Source of the DNA: Turnera subulata
Lineage: Eukaryota > Streptophyta > Magnoliopsida > Malpighiales > Passifloraceae
Length of the DNA: 64,000 bases
Direction of reading: 5' to 3'
Assembly: GCA_028386065.3 (NCBI GenBank)
Contig: JAKUCV010005653.1
Span: 112,672-176,671, forward strand
Of this stretch, positions 1 through 11,080 are shown piece by piece. The stretch's first letter is position 1. Each line of letters starts with the position of its first letter. Position numbers and translations under genes: made by a program. The notes beneath the pieces were generated by a model. The model saw nothing but the letters and a program-made list of their open reading frames with translations, was not told the DNA's origin and ran no database searches.

Positions 1-1457
1 AAAGTCATCTAAAATCTACAGATCTGAAGAATTCAGCCTTGGCACACCTCCCATGGTGCCTTATCTCGTGGAACATGATGGGCAACTGAAACCCAACTTG
101 CCCAACACCCATACCTTCCAGCAAGTAGGAGAAGAGAGAAGAAGAGGATCCACGCCTATAAATAAGAAGAAGGAAGAAAGAACTAAACATCAATAACCCA
201 TCGATCAAACACCCATAAAAATTGCAGTAGTTTTGGAACAAAGGGTTCTTGGGGAAACACGATTTCGCACCCTTTTCTGGGCAGAAATCGTGTTATCCCT
301 AACCTCCAGATTGTTCCAAACATCATGCTATCCTTTACCCCCATTGTTTCTATAATTCTGAGCATGAATTAAACAACCCCTCTTAGGTTGAAGGGGTGAA
401 GCATGTTTCTGTTCTTATTGTAATAAATTGCTTATCTTATGTTCTTAACCCATTTTTCTTGTTTTGGTTGTTGCAAACTTGCTCCATGTTTGGGTTCTGG
501 CTAAACCCTTACATGATGATAGGTAGCTAGGTGAAGGACCGAAAGGAGAAGCCATAGTCACTGGAACCACAGCAACCATCCCTTAGTTTCTAGCTTTTGA
601 CAGAAGCTAGGAATTAATTGAGGAATTGTCCCCAACACCCGATCTTAATCCCCTTGGTTTGACCGATGCGAAAGCATTAGGATGAGTGAGAATCTTGGGA
701 GGAACCTGTGAGTGAAAACAAATGGGTTCAGTATAGGTTGAGAGCACCTGCAAGAACTGATCTGTGTAATTGCCTTTGTGTTCTCGATAGGCCCAGCCAC
801 AGGCGCTCAGCACTGGCTCAGCCTGTTGCGGCACAATCAAGAAGAATGACACCACTTTTAATCTGATTCTTGATTGATTATTGAGTAGCCTATTTTTATT
901 CTAGTAGCAGCTTGGTGAAGCACTAAAATGAGAAGCCAAGTAAGCTAGACCAACAATAGTAAGCCTTCACTCCTTAGCCGTTCGAAAGAAGATAGGGAGA
1001 GATTGTGGGAAAACATGCCCCAACACCAAACTTCACCTCTAAGTGGACGTCTATTCTAGTGACAGGGGTATACGAAAGCTTAAGGAACTATCAATAAGAA
1101 CGAAAGCCGTTGGTAGTACATTAGGTTGGGAGCCCCTTCAAGGCATCTTATTAAACACAGGCCGTCAAACTGGCTCAGCCTGTTGTGAGGCTGTTGAGAA
1201 ATTTAAAGCATAAAACAGGACATGTGAACCCCGAATGCCTAAGTCTTCACCAAATCTGATCTTTTCTTACTTCAACACTACTGCTGCTTTTATTTTATTG
1301 CTCTGTTTATATTTCAACTAGCATTTACTCAACTCCACTTCTATTTGTTTATCTTAGCCTAATTTGGCTAATTGATAGTAACAGGCTCAACCTAGTCCCT
1401 GTGGATACGACCTTGATAGTACTACAACAACCCTGTGCACTTACAGGAGCCCTATCA
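1..1457 (+). mobile_element. LTR, 3' part (Ty3/gypsy-like, same family as 24940-26990)
   Basis: This stretch aligns by eye, with moderate divergence, to positions 25544-26990, which form a complete solo LTR. Shared landmarks run in the same order: a block near 370 about reddish-rich TTAGGTTGAAGGGGTGAAG, a block near 1080-1260, and an end reading GTGCACTTACAGG...CCCTATCA at 1457. The window opens about 600 bp inside the LTR, so the 5' end and its target duplication cannot be seen. No primer-binding site follows position 1457, so this is probably another solo LTR or a truncated copy. It contains no coding sequence I can support. Confidence 0.75.
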
Positions 1458-2061
1458 GCATCACATTCCCCTACATCTCTCATCGGGAGGGTTCCACTTC
1501 GTGGTTTAACTCTCTTCTCTCGTCACTTGGTTTACGGGAATTGGGTTCCTATTTTTCACTCACGGTTGACTTATCCTGGGTTTTCTTAGGGCTTATCCTC
1601 ATCTTACGGTTTGTGGATGCTGGGACCCGGATTCTGGTCTACCCTCATATCTTACTGGTTCGGGGTGGTCTGTGTCATGTGCCCCTCTGCCATCATTCTG
1701 GACTCCCTAGTAGGTTGTCTATCCCTCATGTGCTTTCAGGTTCTCTAGTGTGTTTGGAGGAAGTTGGGTGTGTCGTGCCCCTTGAGACATACAAACCAAA
1801 AGTGGGGGTGTGGTGCCCCTAACATCTCGTCATGGTTTTAGAGATGAGGTTCTGGCGAGCCCTTAGTACAAGCTTTTCAAAGCCAATGGGAACCGTGCTC
1901 TTAATTTTAGATTTTCAGAGAATCGAGATAATGAATATCAAAAATGATTAATTCAAACAACATATCACATTACTCGGGACTCAAAAATATGCATACAGGG
2001 TTCATTTCAGAGGAAAGGCCGTTCCGAGGCGTGGGGCTCGTAAAAAATCGAGGTGGGACCT
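1458..2061. other. No recognisable gene
   Basis: Short open frames occur but none resembles a protein I know, and none has a convincing start context. The segment lies between the end of an LTR and the GC-rich block that precedes the broken PMD gene. It is probably old transposon-derived sequence. Confidence 0.5.
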
Positions 2062-2170
2062 AGAAACAGAGGCGGCGGTCATATGAGGAAGCCCGCCAGA
2101 ACCCGACGGTCATGTGTGGATGACCGCCAGGACTTGGCGGTCTTCTCGTGATGTCCGTCGGCCCTGTTTC
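2062..2170 (+). repeat. GC-rich block of GGCGGTC/GACCGCC inverted repeats
   Basis: GACCGCC and its complement GGCGGTC (or one-base variants) recur several times within about 100 bp, with a common ending of the form GGCGGTC-TC-CG-GATG-C-GTCGG. The same block, with different spacers, appears at 8195-8305 inside a Tat/Ogre-like LTR and in decayed form at 62145-62205 inside a related LTR. Here it sits just upstream of the probable promoter and 5' leader of the PMD pseudogene. It stands out strongly against the AT-rich surroundings. Confidence 0.6.
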
Positions 2171-2305
2171 GGGTTTAAAAGCCCCTTTCTTCCTCTCTCT
2201 CTCTCTCCTCATTCTTTACTCAACCCCGAATCCCCTCAATTTCTTCTCCCTCCCTTACTCTCAAAACACTCTAAAACACCTCTCAACTCTTCTCAATTCT
2301 CATCC

Positions 2306-4803
2306 ATGGCATCATCATCATCAAATCCTTCTAAATCGCGGGAAGAGACAATGAGGAAATATCGTCCCAAATCTGACCCAGAGGAGAATCCACGCTTATT
2401 GTTGAAATCTCCTGATAGGCACATCTCCTCCCAACTCCACAAAGTTCAGGCAAGTGATTTCTAAACCCAAAAACTTCTTGAATTGAAGTTTTGATTGATT
2501 TTTTGAGTTTATGCCCTCATACCTTTAGAATTCGAATTTATGCAATGCATGGTATGTTTGAAAGCTTGAGAATGTCCCTAGGATGCTTATGATGCTTGCC
2601 CCTATATTTAATTCATGGATTAGACTCAAGAAATCACGGATTGAAGTTTTGCCCAAATTGGGGGTTTTATGGTTCTTGGCGAATTTAGGGGATTGTGAGT
2701 GATTCTGATGTTGTTTTGATATTGCAAATGTGTGGAATTGATGTTGGGTAACTGGGTATTAATGGGCTTGTCCCAATTTTGGCCCATTTCGAACTTTGCC
2801 AGGGCCGATTTTTGTGATTTTCTTGTGTTTTGACCCGCAAATAAAACTATGCTATGATGTTGGTATGCATGATGTAAGCGTGTAATCCTATCTTTATGAT
2901 GCATGTCTTGATGCGTGTGGTCTTGGTGAACCCGGGTTGGCGTTAGTATTGACTTCTTTTGGCACCTCTACACATGATTTGAAAGATAGGCAGCGAAATC
3001 ATGCCGGGGCTAACGCCCGCCATCTCATCCTTGAGCATGTGAGAAAGGATAGGCCTGTTCAGGAAATTATTGAGAGCGTTGGGTTGTGGGACTTCTTTCG
3101 CACTTTTTGAGGAGACAGAGTTGACCTACAGGCTGTATCAGCCCTGGGTGAGAGAAGGTGGGATACCACCAATACCTTCCACTTTGCTTGTGGTGAGATG
3201 ACCATGACTCCTTCGGATTTTACCCACATCACTGGGTTATTGTTCCAAGGCGATCCAGTCATCTTTGACCAATAGTTAGGCATCGATCGTTTTCAGAAGC
3301 TAGTGGGACTTGTCCCTGACTGGGTCCGCACATGTGAGGTGTCTCCTACGTGGCTACAAAATGCCTTACTGGGTCCTCAGTATTCTGGGACAGTGGAGCA
3401 GAGAGCTCGAGGCTTGATATTGGTGAGCATGAGTAGATCCCTCTTTGCTTCCGGTAATGATCGGGTTCGGTGCTATTTGTTGGCGTCGCTTGTACACTTG
3501 GATGAACCACGGATCGATTGGACCTCGGTGGGTTTTGCGAACACCTACCTAGAGATGTGCAACTTTTCCAGGGTTGTTGCCAAGCACTTCTATGGTTCAG
3601 CCTGGATTTGGGAAGTATGTCTTTTGCCTTTGTCTCTTTTATCATACGTGTTTGCCTCTTCATCTCCTTACTTACTTGGGTAACCTTGGTAGGTGTGGGG
3701 TCAAGAGTATCTTGGACTGTCCGCTCCAAAGCTGCCAGCTGATGAGAAGTCATGGCCAGTTTCTCTCCATTGGGGCTCCCGAGCCGTGGGACTAGGAGTA
3801 ATGCCCACGACCGAGTACGGGCCCGTCACTACATAGACCAGGTTGCCATGTCGGGCAAGGTACTTTTTCTCCCTTATCTCTTGTTTCTCGAAAAACTTTT
3901 TTTGTAGTATTGTCTTACCGAACACTTATTGACAGATCCAGTTTTATCCTTTCGCGACTTACTAGGATATATTGGAGAGGATTGACTCCATGACTCTAGT
4001 GATGGATCACTGTCGATGCTTGATAGGATATCCTGACATAAGGGTGTGGTACCTCGGGGATCGTTTATATGCGCAGACCATTGAGCTCCCTTGCATACCC
4101 CGTGACCCTCCGATCTCCATACGAGACATCAATGAGAGGGGGTGAGGCCCCTAAATGTGATCGTTTGGATTGGCATGCCAATAACTTAGCCTTACCAGGC
4201 GACTATTCATCCTTTGTTAGTGAATCTCTTTTGCCTCCCTTGACTACCCTAGAGGCAGGTGGGTCGGTGGCCATTACTTGTCCTTCTCGTCAGAGTTTTG
4301 CCTCCCGGAGGAGAAGGAGTGCCGGGGCATTTTTTTCTTCATCTGGTCCTCTTCTCCAAGCATGCGAGGCCGACTATGAGACCTTTGATGACTCGTATAG
4401 GCGCTGTTGGGTACCCTTTTCCGAAGACCTTCCTCCTGATTTTCCCTCGCTTCCGGCCGACATTACCACAGTATCATTTTGATCATTGTTTCCTGATTAC
4501 CTCTTTTCTTCCCTTCTATTGTAGCTTGACTGAATTTTTTTGTATGGATAGGTTCCGGCTACTGAAGTCTCTCGACTTTGGACACTGCTTGGATGGTAGT
4601 TGACTTCCTGTGTGAGAGAGGGGGGATGTGCTTGCCCCGTGCCGTCGTCTAGAGATCCCCGTCCTCCTGGGCCTTCGGTACCATCTTTTGCTCCTTGGCT
4701 GATTCTCCATCCTCTTGATCCTTCCTCGGGTGATTCCAAGGATACCATACAGGAGCATACTAGGCCGGTTCGCCAGACCCAGAGTAAGAAGAGACGGTCT
4801 TGA
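2306..4803 (+). pseudogene. Plant mobile domain (PMD, aminotransferase-like) pseudogene
   Basis: A CT-rich leader precedes an ATG at 2306 and a serine-rich first exon. After an apparent intron, the frame from about 2950 reads a PMD-type domain: VGLWDFF, then WDTTNTFHF and GEMTMTPSDFTHITGLLFQG, the segment typical of PMD proteins of the MAIN/transposon class. The frame is broken by TGA at 3108 and TAG at 3273. Putative later introns (donor near 3616, acceptor near 3692; donor near 3860, acceptor near 3934) join segments containing WGQEYLG and RVWYLGDRLY. Further stops follow beyond 4140. PMD genes occur both as host silencing or development factors and as passengers in transposons; this one is decayed and lies among gypsy remnants, so a transposon origin is likelier. 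The exon ends are inferred. Confidence 0.6.
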
Positions 4804-5821
4804 TTGATGCATGTATGCCCTATCATCTAGATGCTTGTACTATGGTGGACTATCCTTTCTTTTGTATGCATGCGAGTGTCCTAAATTCTAGACTCAAGTA
4901 TTTGGATGGGATTACTCTTTACGAATGCATGTTTTATTTTTCCTGATCTCGAAATGTAATTATGCATGTAATTTAAAAGACCACCGAATCGTGTGCCACG
5001 AGTAATGGGACAAGTCAGGTATAAGGTTTAAAGGATTTGCACAAGGTCCCACAAGACACCTACTTCTCTTTGTTGGGTTTATCAATGAGAACCATTTCAA
5101 GCAAAGATTTCTATGAACATTGAGCATGCCCCGAGTTTCCCCAAACACCATTTGGCCTTAACTTTTGCCTAGGCCGCCCTTTCGGGTTTTCAATCTAGCG
5201 GACTAATCCCCCTCTCTTTCTGTGTTTTCTTTTACTTTGTTCCTCCGAGGATGGTGGTCAAAACTTACCCAGGTGATGGCGAGTTCCAAGTCTTTTTATC
5301 TCGTGGTGATACTTTTCCCGTGATGGCTCGATTTTGGTCCTTCTTTGACTTAACAACATAACTAGGGACACTACTCTTGAGCATCGGAGGAGATCTCTTC
5401 AATAGGTGGAATCCAAACCTAAACCCTATCATCTTTTACCAACTTAGTTTAGGAACCGAACATTATTCAGACTGGGCTCTTTGATAGAGTTACCTACGTA
5501 CCAGTAGAAAATAGTGTTCATTATTTGTCTAATCACATAGAAGTGCTTTTCTCGAGAAATTTTAAATGGCACGTTGGTTGTGGGTACACATTCTTTTTTA
5601 TTTATTTATTTTCTTTTTTTCTCTTTTTTTTCCTTTATTTTTTCGGAGAAATGAACTCACAGGCCAAGCTTATTACTCTTAGAAAAAGCACTTAATTCGA
5701 AACAGATTTGATTTACTGGATCAGGTCTCTATAGTTCATCTTATGGTTCCCAAACTAAGCTGATAAATTCTGATAAGACTTAAGGCATCAACTCCATAAA
5801 TGAGGGGGATGGGAACATCCA
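4804..5821. other. No gene seen; retrotransposon-like filler
   Basis: There is no convincing ORF on either strand. A pyrimidine-rich tract lies at about 5590-5645. The phrase around 5490 (CTACGTACC) resembles a short motif of the Tat/Ogre-like LTRs elsewhere in the window, so the stretch is probably decayed gypsy sequence. Confidence 0.4.
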
Positions 5822-6900
5822 TTACATGAATGTTAAGAAAAATACATCAATAAAAGACAAACAACATTGACTCCTCGAGGTGAAGTTAACATGGATAGGC
5901 TTCAACCTTTTTTTTTTATTTTGAGAACAAAAAGAAAACAGACTCGACATTTTGCAACCCCTAAGACTTCTCATCCCCCCATTAGCTGTTCTAAGCATCC
6001 TCCGCCATCTCCCATTCAATCTTATCTGGGTACATGAGCCTTCTTCATGGGACCGTAGTGACGGTTTCCTTCAGGTCATCATGTTGGACTTCGATCGTCA
6101 TTGTCTCGTCTCCTTCCTCGGGACTGTCTTCATCTTCCTTATTGGTCATCATGCCATCATGCGACTTTGAATATTCCTCGGATTCTGTGGCATCACCCCA
6201 ATCATCCCACTTGCTTTCCCTCAACTCCTGGATGCATTCCCAGAGACTTTCTTTGGCCTTGATGCTTTCTCTAGTAAGTGCGGCATTCCGGAGTTGGAGG
6301 CCCCTCATCACATCTTCAACAAGTGCAAACTATCCCATGGCATCCCAGAACTGCTTCATGGCTACTTGGGCAAATGGTTGGCCGAGTAAGACCCCACGGA
6401 GGATCATTTCCTCTAACTGGCCCATCAAAGTTCGAAACGTTGACTGCACCTCTTTCTCTTATTGGAGACTCCGGTCTTCATAAATTGGAAAATCATCCCC
6501 CATCAAATCCTCTTTCGGGTTCATTCTTACGCCGGTAGCACCCTCTGACCGGTTAGCATGCTCATTGCTCATGGTTCCTCTTGACTGTCGAAGGTGAAGA
6601 GGTAGGTTTTAGTGCCTTGCTCAAATGGGTTTAAAAGAGAGGCTAGTAACAAATGGTCGGATAGGATGTGGACTGACTCTTGATTCGGCATGCTATCTTT
6701 TCTAAAACTCAATGCAAAATGACATGTATTATTCAATCCTAACTTCTCAAATCTTAGGGCAATTGGGCATCCACTCAAATTGTCACAATGAACTTTCCAT
6801 GGGTTTTGGTAAACCACCGCTTGAAAACATGAAATCTCTTTCCTCTTAATAGCCATGGATGATTCCTCTCCTTTCCTCCTTTTCCAAATCCTCATATATG
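5822..6900 (-). pseudogene. Decayed gag-like leader ORFs of a minus-oriented Tat/Ogre-like element
   Basis: Two minus-strand frames lie downstream of the LTR and primer-binding site at 7307-8923. The first (6895 to 6569) starts MRIWKRRKGEESS. The second (6311 to 6045) begins MMRGLQLRNAALTRES, is rich in charged residues and predicts a short coiled coil followed by an acidic tail (about 30 Asp/Glu). Between them the reading is interrupted by several stops. Position and composition suit the coiled-coil start of a Ty3/gypsy Tat-type gag, but I see no nucleocapsid knuckle, protease or polymerase further left, so the element is truncated or rearranged. The family assignment is inferred from position. 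Confidence 0.35.
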
Positions 6901-7306
6901 CATGAATTCAAATCCCAAAATAACAAGATACAACACATATGTTTAATACATCAAAGTCCATAAGAATGCACGTACCACTTACTGATTTACAATGCATGAG
7001 ATGCTCAAGGTATGCAGCTGGTTGGGGGCCAAAAGATTGCCGCTAAGGAATAAGCTGACTTACTCACATGTGATAAAGGATATCGCGTGAGGTCCAAGGC
7101 CAATTAATCCCTATCATTTCTAAGCATCGAGAAACGGGGTCACTCAAACCACTATCGGTTAAGGAAAGCAAGTAGCGGATTCGGATTCCCTCGCCCTCTT
7201 AAGGTAAAGGTTTCACATCAATTGTCATGAATGCAAGGCACTTATGATGACAAATAAAAGGAACACAAGATTTAATAACTGCACAAAGCCTCTTGAACCC
7301 ACTACT
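6901..7306 (-). other. 5' leader of the minus-oriented gypsy fragment
   Basis: This non-coding stretch lies between the primer-binding site and the first leader ORF of the minus-oriented element. No ORF or structure stands out. Confidence 0.4.
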
Positions 7307-7325
7307 TCCCTAATGGAGTTGCCAA
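7307..7325 (-). promoter_or_regulatory. Primer-binding site, Tat/Ogre-like
   Basis: Immediately inside the LTR boundary, the minus strand reads TTGGCAACTCCATTAGGGA. This is close to the TGGCGACTCC...GGGA site used by plant Ogre/Tat elements, which is thought to pair with a tRNA-Arg. It fixes the LTR at 7327-8923 as a 5' LTR of an element running leftwards. The match is diverged. Confidence 0.6.
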
Positions 7326-7326
7326 C

Positions 7327-8923
7327 TGTGAATACCTGACCCAAAATCACTTGGGCCTATTCACCTAATCCTTTCACCTTCATCCTCGGGTCAATCCCAT
7401 AACATTGGAGTCGCCACCCAAGTTTTATTAAGGACAAAACTTGGGAAAAAACCTTAATATGACTCCTTTAGGCTACATGGTCATGGCGAACCAAAGTTAT
7501 GGGATAGGGGTTCATCATAGATGGGAAGGTGTTAGGCACCCATCCGTGTTGGGTCGAGACTGTGTGCAATTATAAATTGCAGGTGTGCCTGGTGCTAGTG
7601 TGCATGTGTGGAAAATAAAGAGAAGGGGAGAAGAAGAAGATTTGGCTTGCATCCCGTTGTAAGACCGGGATTACCTGCGTACCCGAGTGATCGGGGTTAA
7701 AGCCATGTAGTTCTAACATGGAACAAATCGGCCACTTACATCATCAAAATCATCAGCATATGATCAACAATGATCGATCAACAGAGGGTTTAGTGTTACC
7801 TCTTGTAGCCCTCCTCTAGCTCCTTGCAATGGGTTGAGTTCTACACCCACCTTCTTGCCGCTTCTAAGCTCTATGGTTGATCCTCTTCTTGACTCCTCCT
7901 TACTAGACTACTGCTAATGCCTCCCACGAAATTCCTCCAGAGTTTCTGCCTAAAGAATGTATTTCTAGGCTTGGAGAAGTAGAGTTTCTCCAAGCACTCA
8001 TGGCTTATAGGTGTGTATGTGAGAAAAGTGTGTGTCCCTTTTGAAATGTGTGTGAGGGGTCCTATTTATAGTGCTCTGGGAAACCTAGGGGCGTAGACCT
8101 TCTTAATGGTGAAGATTGTACCCGAAAATCTGGTCTAATACCGCGTAGGATCGAAATTAGAAACAAAATCGGAGATTTGGGCGAATTCGGAAGGACATGA
8201 CCGCCGCTGCCGGCGGTCATCCACTGCTTGACCGCCAGTGCCAGCGGTCTTGTGTGGATGCCCCGCGGCACCTGGCGGTCGTCGCGAGATGACTGTCGGC
8301 TGCCCCGCGTGTCACCCGTTCTTTCCATTTTCAGACCCCCAATCCCCCTGATTCAGCCCTGATTTGATCCTACCGCGTAATTAACCCCTAATCAACCCAG
8401 AATCACTCAATTACTTGATTATCACTCCCCCTAAATCATTCTATAATAGATTAATTACACCTTAATGCCTATTTCATACTAAATCATGCCAAAAACAACA
8501 TTTCCACATAAATGATGATTTAATTCTATTTTTCTACAAAAATCAGAGCTAAAATTAATCTGCAAGAAATGTGTTAATGGGCTGGGTAAACTCTGGAGAA
8601 TCTATTTACTTGGACTCTTAAACCTATTCCTAACCCAAAAATGAATCATCATGTAATTGGATTAAAAACAACTAAAAGAGCCCAAGCAATGAAGTAAAAT
8701 GTATCCTAATGTAAATAAACCTTATTATATGTTTTATCCTAAGATTAAATTATCTCATTAATCCTAAGGTTTGGATGCCCAAAGGTTTAGATTACCAAAA
8801 ATACATTAATTAAATACTTATCATGCCTTAACTTAAAATCAAATCGTCTCATTAACCTTAAGTTAAGCACGCTTGGAATCTAATTTTAGCAAAATATTCG
8901 TGGGTCAAATTTGGGTGTTCACA
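7327..8923 (-). mobile_element. Tat/Ogre-like Ty3/gypsy 5' LTR (1597 bp)
   Basis: Read on the minus strand, the LTR opens TGTGAACACCCAAATTTGAC and closes ...GGTATTCACA, with TG...CA termini. A TATA-like box (TATAAATA) sits at plus 8070-8063, and U5 carries TACGTAGG- and GGGTGGCGACTCC-type motifs also seen in the LTRs near 20.1/21.7 kb and 61.3-61.7 kb. The GC-rich GACCGCC/GGCGGTC block lies upstream of the TATA box in U3. A primer-binding site follows on its inner side. I do not see a matching 3' LTR to the left, and no clean target duplication is visible. Confidence 0.7.
8195..8305. repeat. GC-rich GACCGCC/GGCGGTC inverted-repeat block in LTR U3
   Basis: Here the block contains four or more GACCGCC or GGCGGTC units with short spacers, so it can form several alternative hairpins. 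It shares its layout with 2062-2170, which lies upstream of a different transcription unit. Confidence 0.6.
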
Positions 8924-10246
8924 ACGGGGCCAGTTCAGAATTTCCAAAAACCTTATTCTGAAGCCATGGAACTGAAAATCAGCCAAATTGCATATTTACA
9001 CCCACACCATGGACTTGGCCTATAAATAGAGGGCTCTCCCCCCTCATTTTTCCTTTCTCCGAGAGTCGCATTCTCTCAGTGCACTTTTAATTCCCTCCCC
9101 CACCCACCCTCACCCCACCCCCCCTCCCCCGCGTCCCGCTAGAAGTTGATAATAAAGGGTTCGAGTTTTCGCCCTCGTTTACCTCTCTTGTCCCCTCTAA
9201 GATCGGAATTCAGGTGCGGAGTCGTCATTTTCCTAAGCAACCTTCTACGGGTTAGAGCTCCATTCTCCCCCTCTGTCGAAGGTTCGCTTTTGGGTTTCCA
9301 TCGTAACATTACGATGCTGAAATTATTTTTGGTTATTTAACAAGCAGTATGTTGTTATAATGCCTGGATTTATATCCATGTGTCGCTATTGGTATACCGT
9401 TATAATGCCAGAACAATGTAAGTGTTCGCTAATGGTACCGTATGGAAACCCATTTACCTTCATTCACTGTTACTGATTGTTTGTGTTGCATTCATAATAT
9501 AGGTTGTTAGATTTATCATTCTCGCATTTTTGCATTGTTGCATTGTGTTATAAATATTGTGTTTATTTGCTTGTTAGTGTTGCATGTTAGGAGGTCCGGA
9601 GGATGAAATGGGTATGTCTACTAGGATAGGCCCTAAAATAATTTTAGTGTTCGATGCGAAAATCATTAAACCTTATTGATCGAAATGCTTTCTAAATGCA
9701 AGAAATAATGCTTTATATGATGATAATAAGTGCCTTTCAATGATGATGTTAAATGTCTTCCAATAATGATGCTAAAATGATTTTCAAAACATTTTGCAAA
9801 ACCCATTTGGGCATGAACATCTTTAAAGATGTATTCTTTTGTCAAATCCACTCTTCATTTACCAAATGACTTTTGATGCATAAAGAACCAACGATTTCAA
9901 ACTTGTATGTTTTCAAAGAAAGATCACTGAAGCTTTGTTTTCCAACACGAAATGTTGTTAGTAAAGACTATGCTTTTCTTAATATAATGTGAAAGAACTA
10001 AAAATGAATGTTTTGATGCCAATCACTCTTTTTGTTATCGATGTTCTGTATCAGAAAGCGGCCTTTGGAAAGCAGAACGTCACCAGTCAAACATTTGTCT
10101 AACTTTGGACATATGAAAATGATTTTCAACTATTGCATTGCATGTTTTAAAACTTTCTCATTTATATTCTTTGAAAATTGCATTCATGAGTTTCATGCAC
10201 AAAATTTCATCTTTTCATGAAAATGACATAAGTTTGCGTTGAAAAT
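8924..10246 (+). mobile_element. Outer Tat/Ogre-like LTR, left part (split by element 1)
   Basis: A TATA-like box (TATAAATA, 9021-9028) is followed by a pyrimidine-rich leader (9050-9140). The sequence stops at 10246, where copia-type element 1 begins, and appears to resume at 19834. Its upstream end is missing: it abuts the outer end of the minus-oriented LTR at 8923, head to head. The family call rests on U5 motifs in the continuation (near 20063-20100 and 21735). Confidence 0.5.
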
Positions 10247-10530
10247 TGTTAGAACTCATGTCTCCTTGTCTCATTTCAGGGGTTTGATATTGACAAACCA
10301 AGCATGACTCAATTGATGACAACCTTTAAGCAAAAAGAAATCAATCAAAGAGCAAAGGTCTAAAGAGAAAAGAGCAAAAGAATTGAAGTAACAAGAAAGA
10401 AGAGTTAGGAACTCAAAATTATACAAAGGTTAAACACTCAATTCTTCTAAGACATTGGCTCAAAAAAAAATCAATTTTACTCATGCATTCAATAGCATCC
10501 TTTCAATCATGAAATGCGTTTTGAGCAATG

Positions 10531-11080
10531 AACATCGATGCTCTGATTTTAGACATCGATGTTCCTGCCTTCAAACAATCTTTCAAAATAGGCAGTAGCT
10601 CAGAACATCGATGTTGGCATCCCAAACATCGATGTTCTCATGACCGTTGCACTTGAAAAATATTTTGCAACAGCAAAACATCGATGTTCAAATTTGAGAT
10701 ATCGATGTTCCATCAATTGATGTCTTTAAATTGACTTTCGCTGAACCAAATGAACATCGATGTTCTTCAAGTAAACATCGATGTTCCCATGATGATGCTT
10801 TCAAAATGATTTCACAGAACCAAAAGAACATCGATGTTCTTCAAGTAAACATCGATGTTCCCATGATCATCAGCTTTCAAATGATTTTGCCGAACCAAAT
10901 GAACATCGATGTTTATTGAGTAAACATCGATGTTTTAGTGACCGTTGGACTCAATAATTCATATTTACTGGCAAAACATCGATGTTCCTTTGGTAAACAT
11001 CGATGTTCTCATGACCGTTGGTCCAAATAATTCAAGTTTACTGGCCAAACATCGATGTTCTAAGTTCAAACATCGATGTT
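10531..11080. promoter_or_regulatory. Array of 8 paired 12-bp palindromes (AACATCGATGTT)
   Basis: Sites start at 10531/10552, 10604/10625, 10677/10698, 10753/10774, 10827/10848, 10902/10923, 10975/10996 and 11048/11069. Every pair is exactly 21 bp start to start, and pairs repeat every 73-76 bp. Thirteen of 16 sites are perfect; the others are AACATCGATGCT, GACATCGATGTT and GATATCGATGTT, so the ATCGAT core never changes. The 9-bp spacers vary freely. Each site has one symmetrical CpG. The architecture implies a dimer-of-dimers or cooperative factor bound on one DNA face; the factor is unknown. Confidence 0.9.
10939..10949 (-). promoter_or_regulatory. MSA-type (G2/M) element in LTR
   Basis: The minus strand reads TCCAACGGTCA, a full match to the plant mitosis-specific activator consensus YCYAACGGYYA bound by MYB3R factors. 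It lies between two palindrome pairs. One-mismatch copies occur at 11012-11022 and near 10642. Confidence 0.55.

Noticed and set aside
3346..3753. 135-aa minus-strand ORF
   Set aside because: It is the antisense shadow of the PMD domain on the plus strand, which has recognisable motifs.
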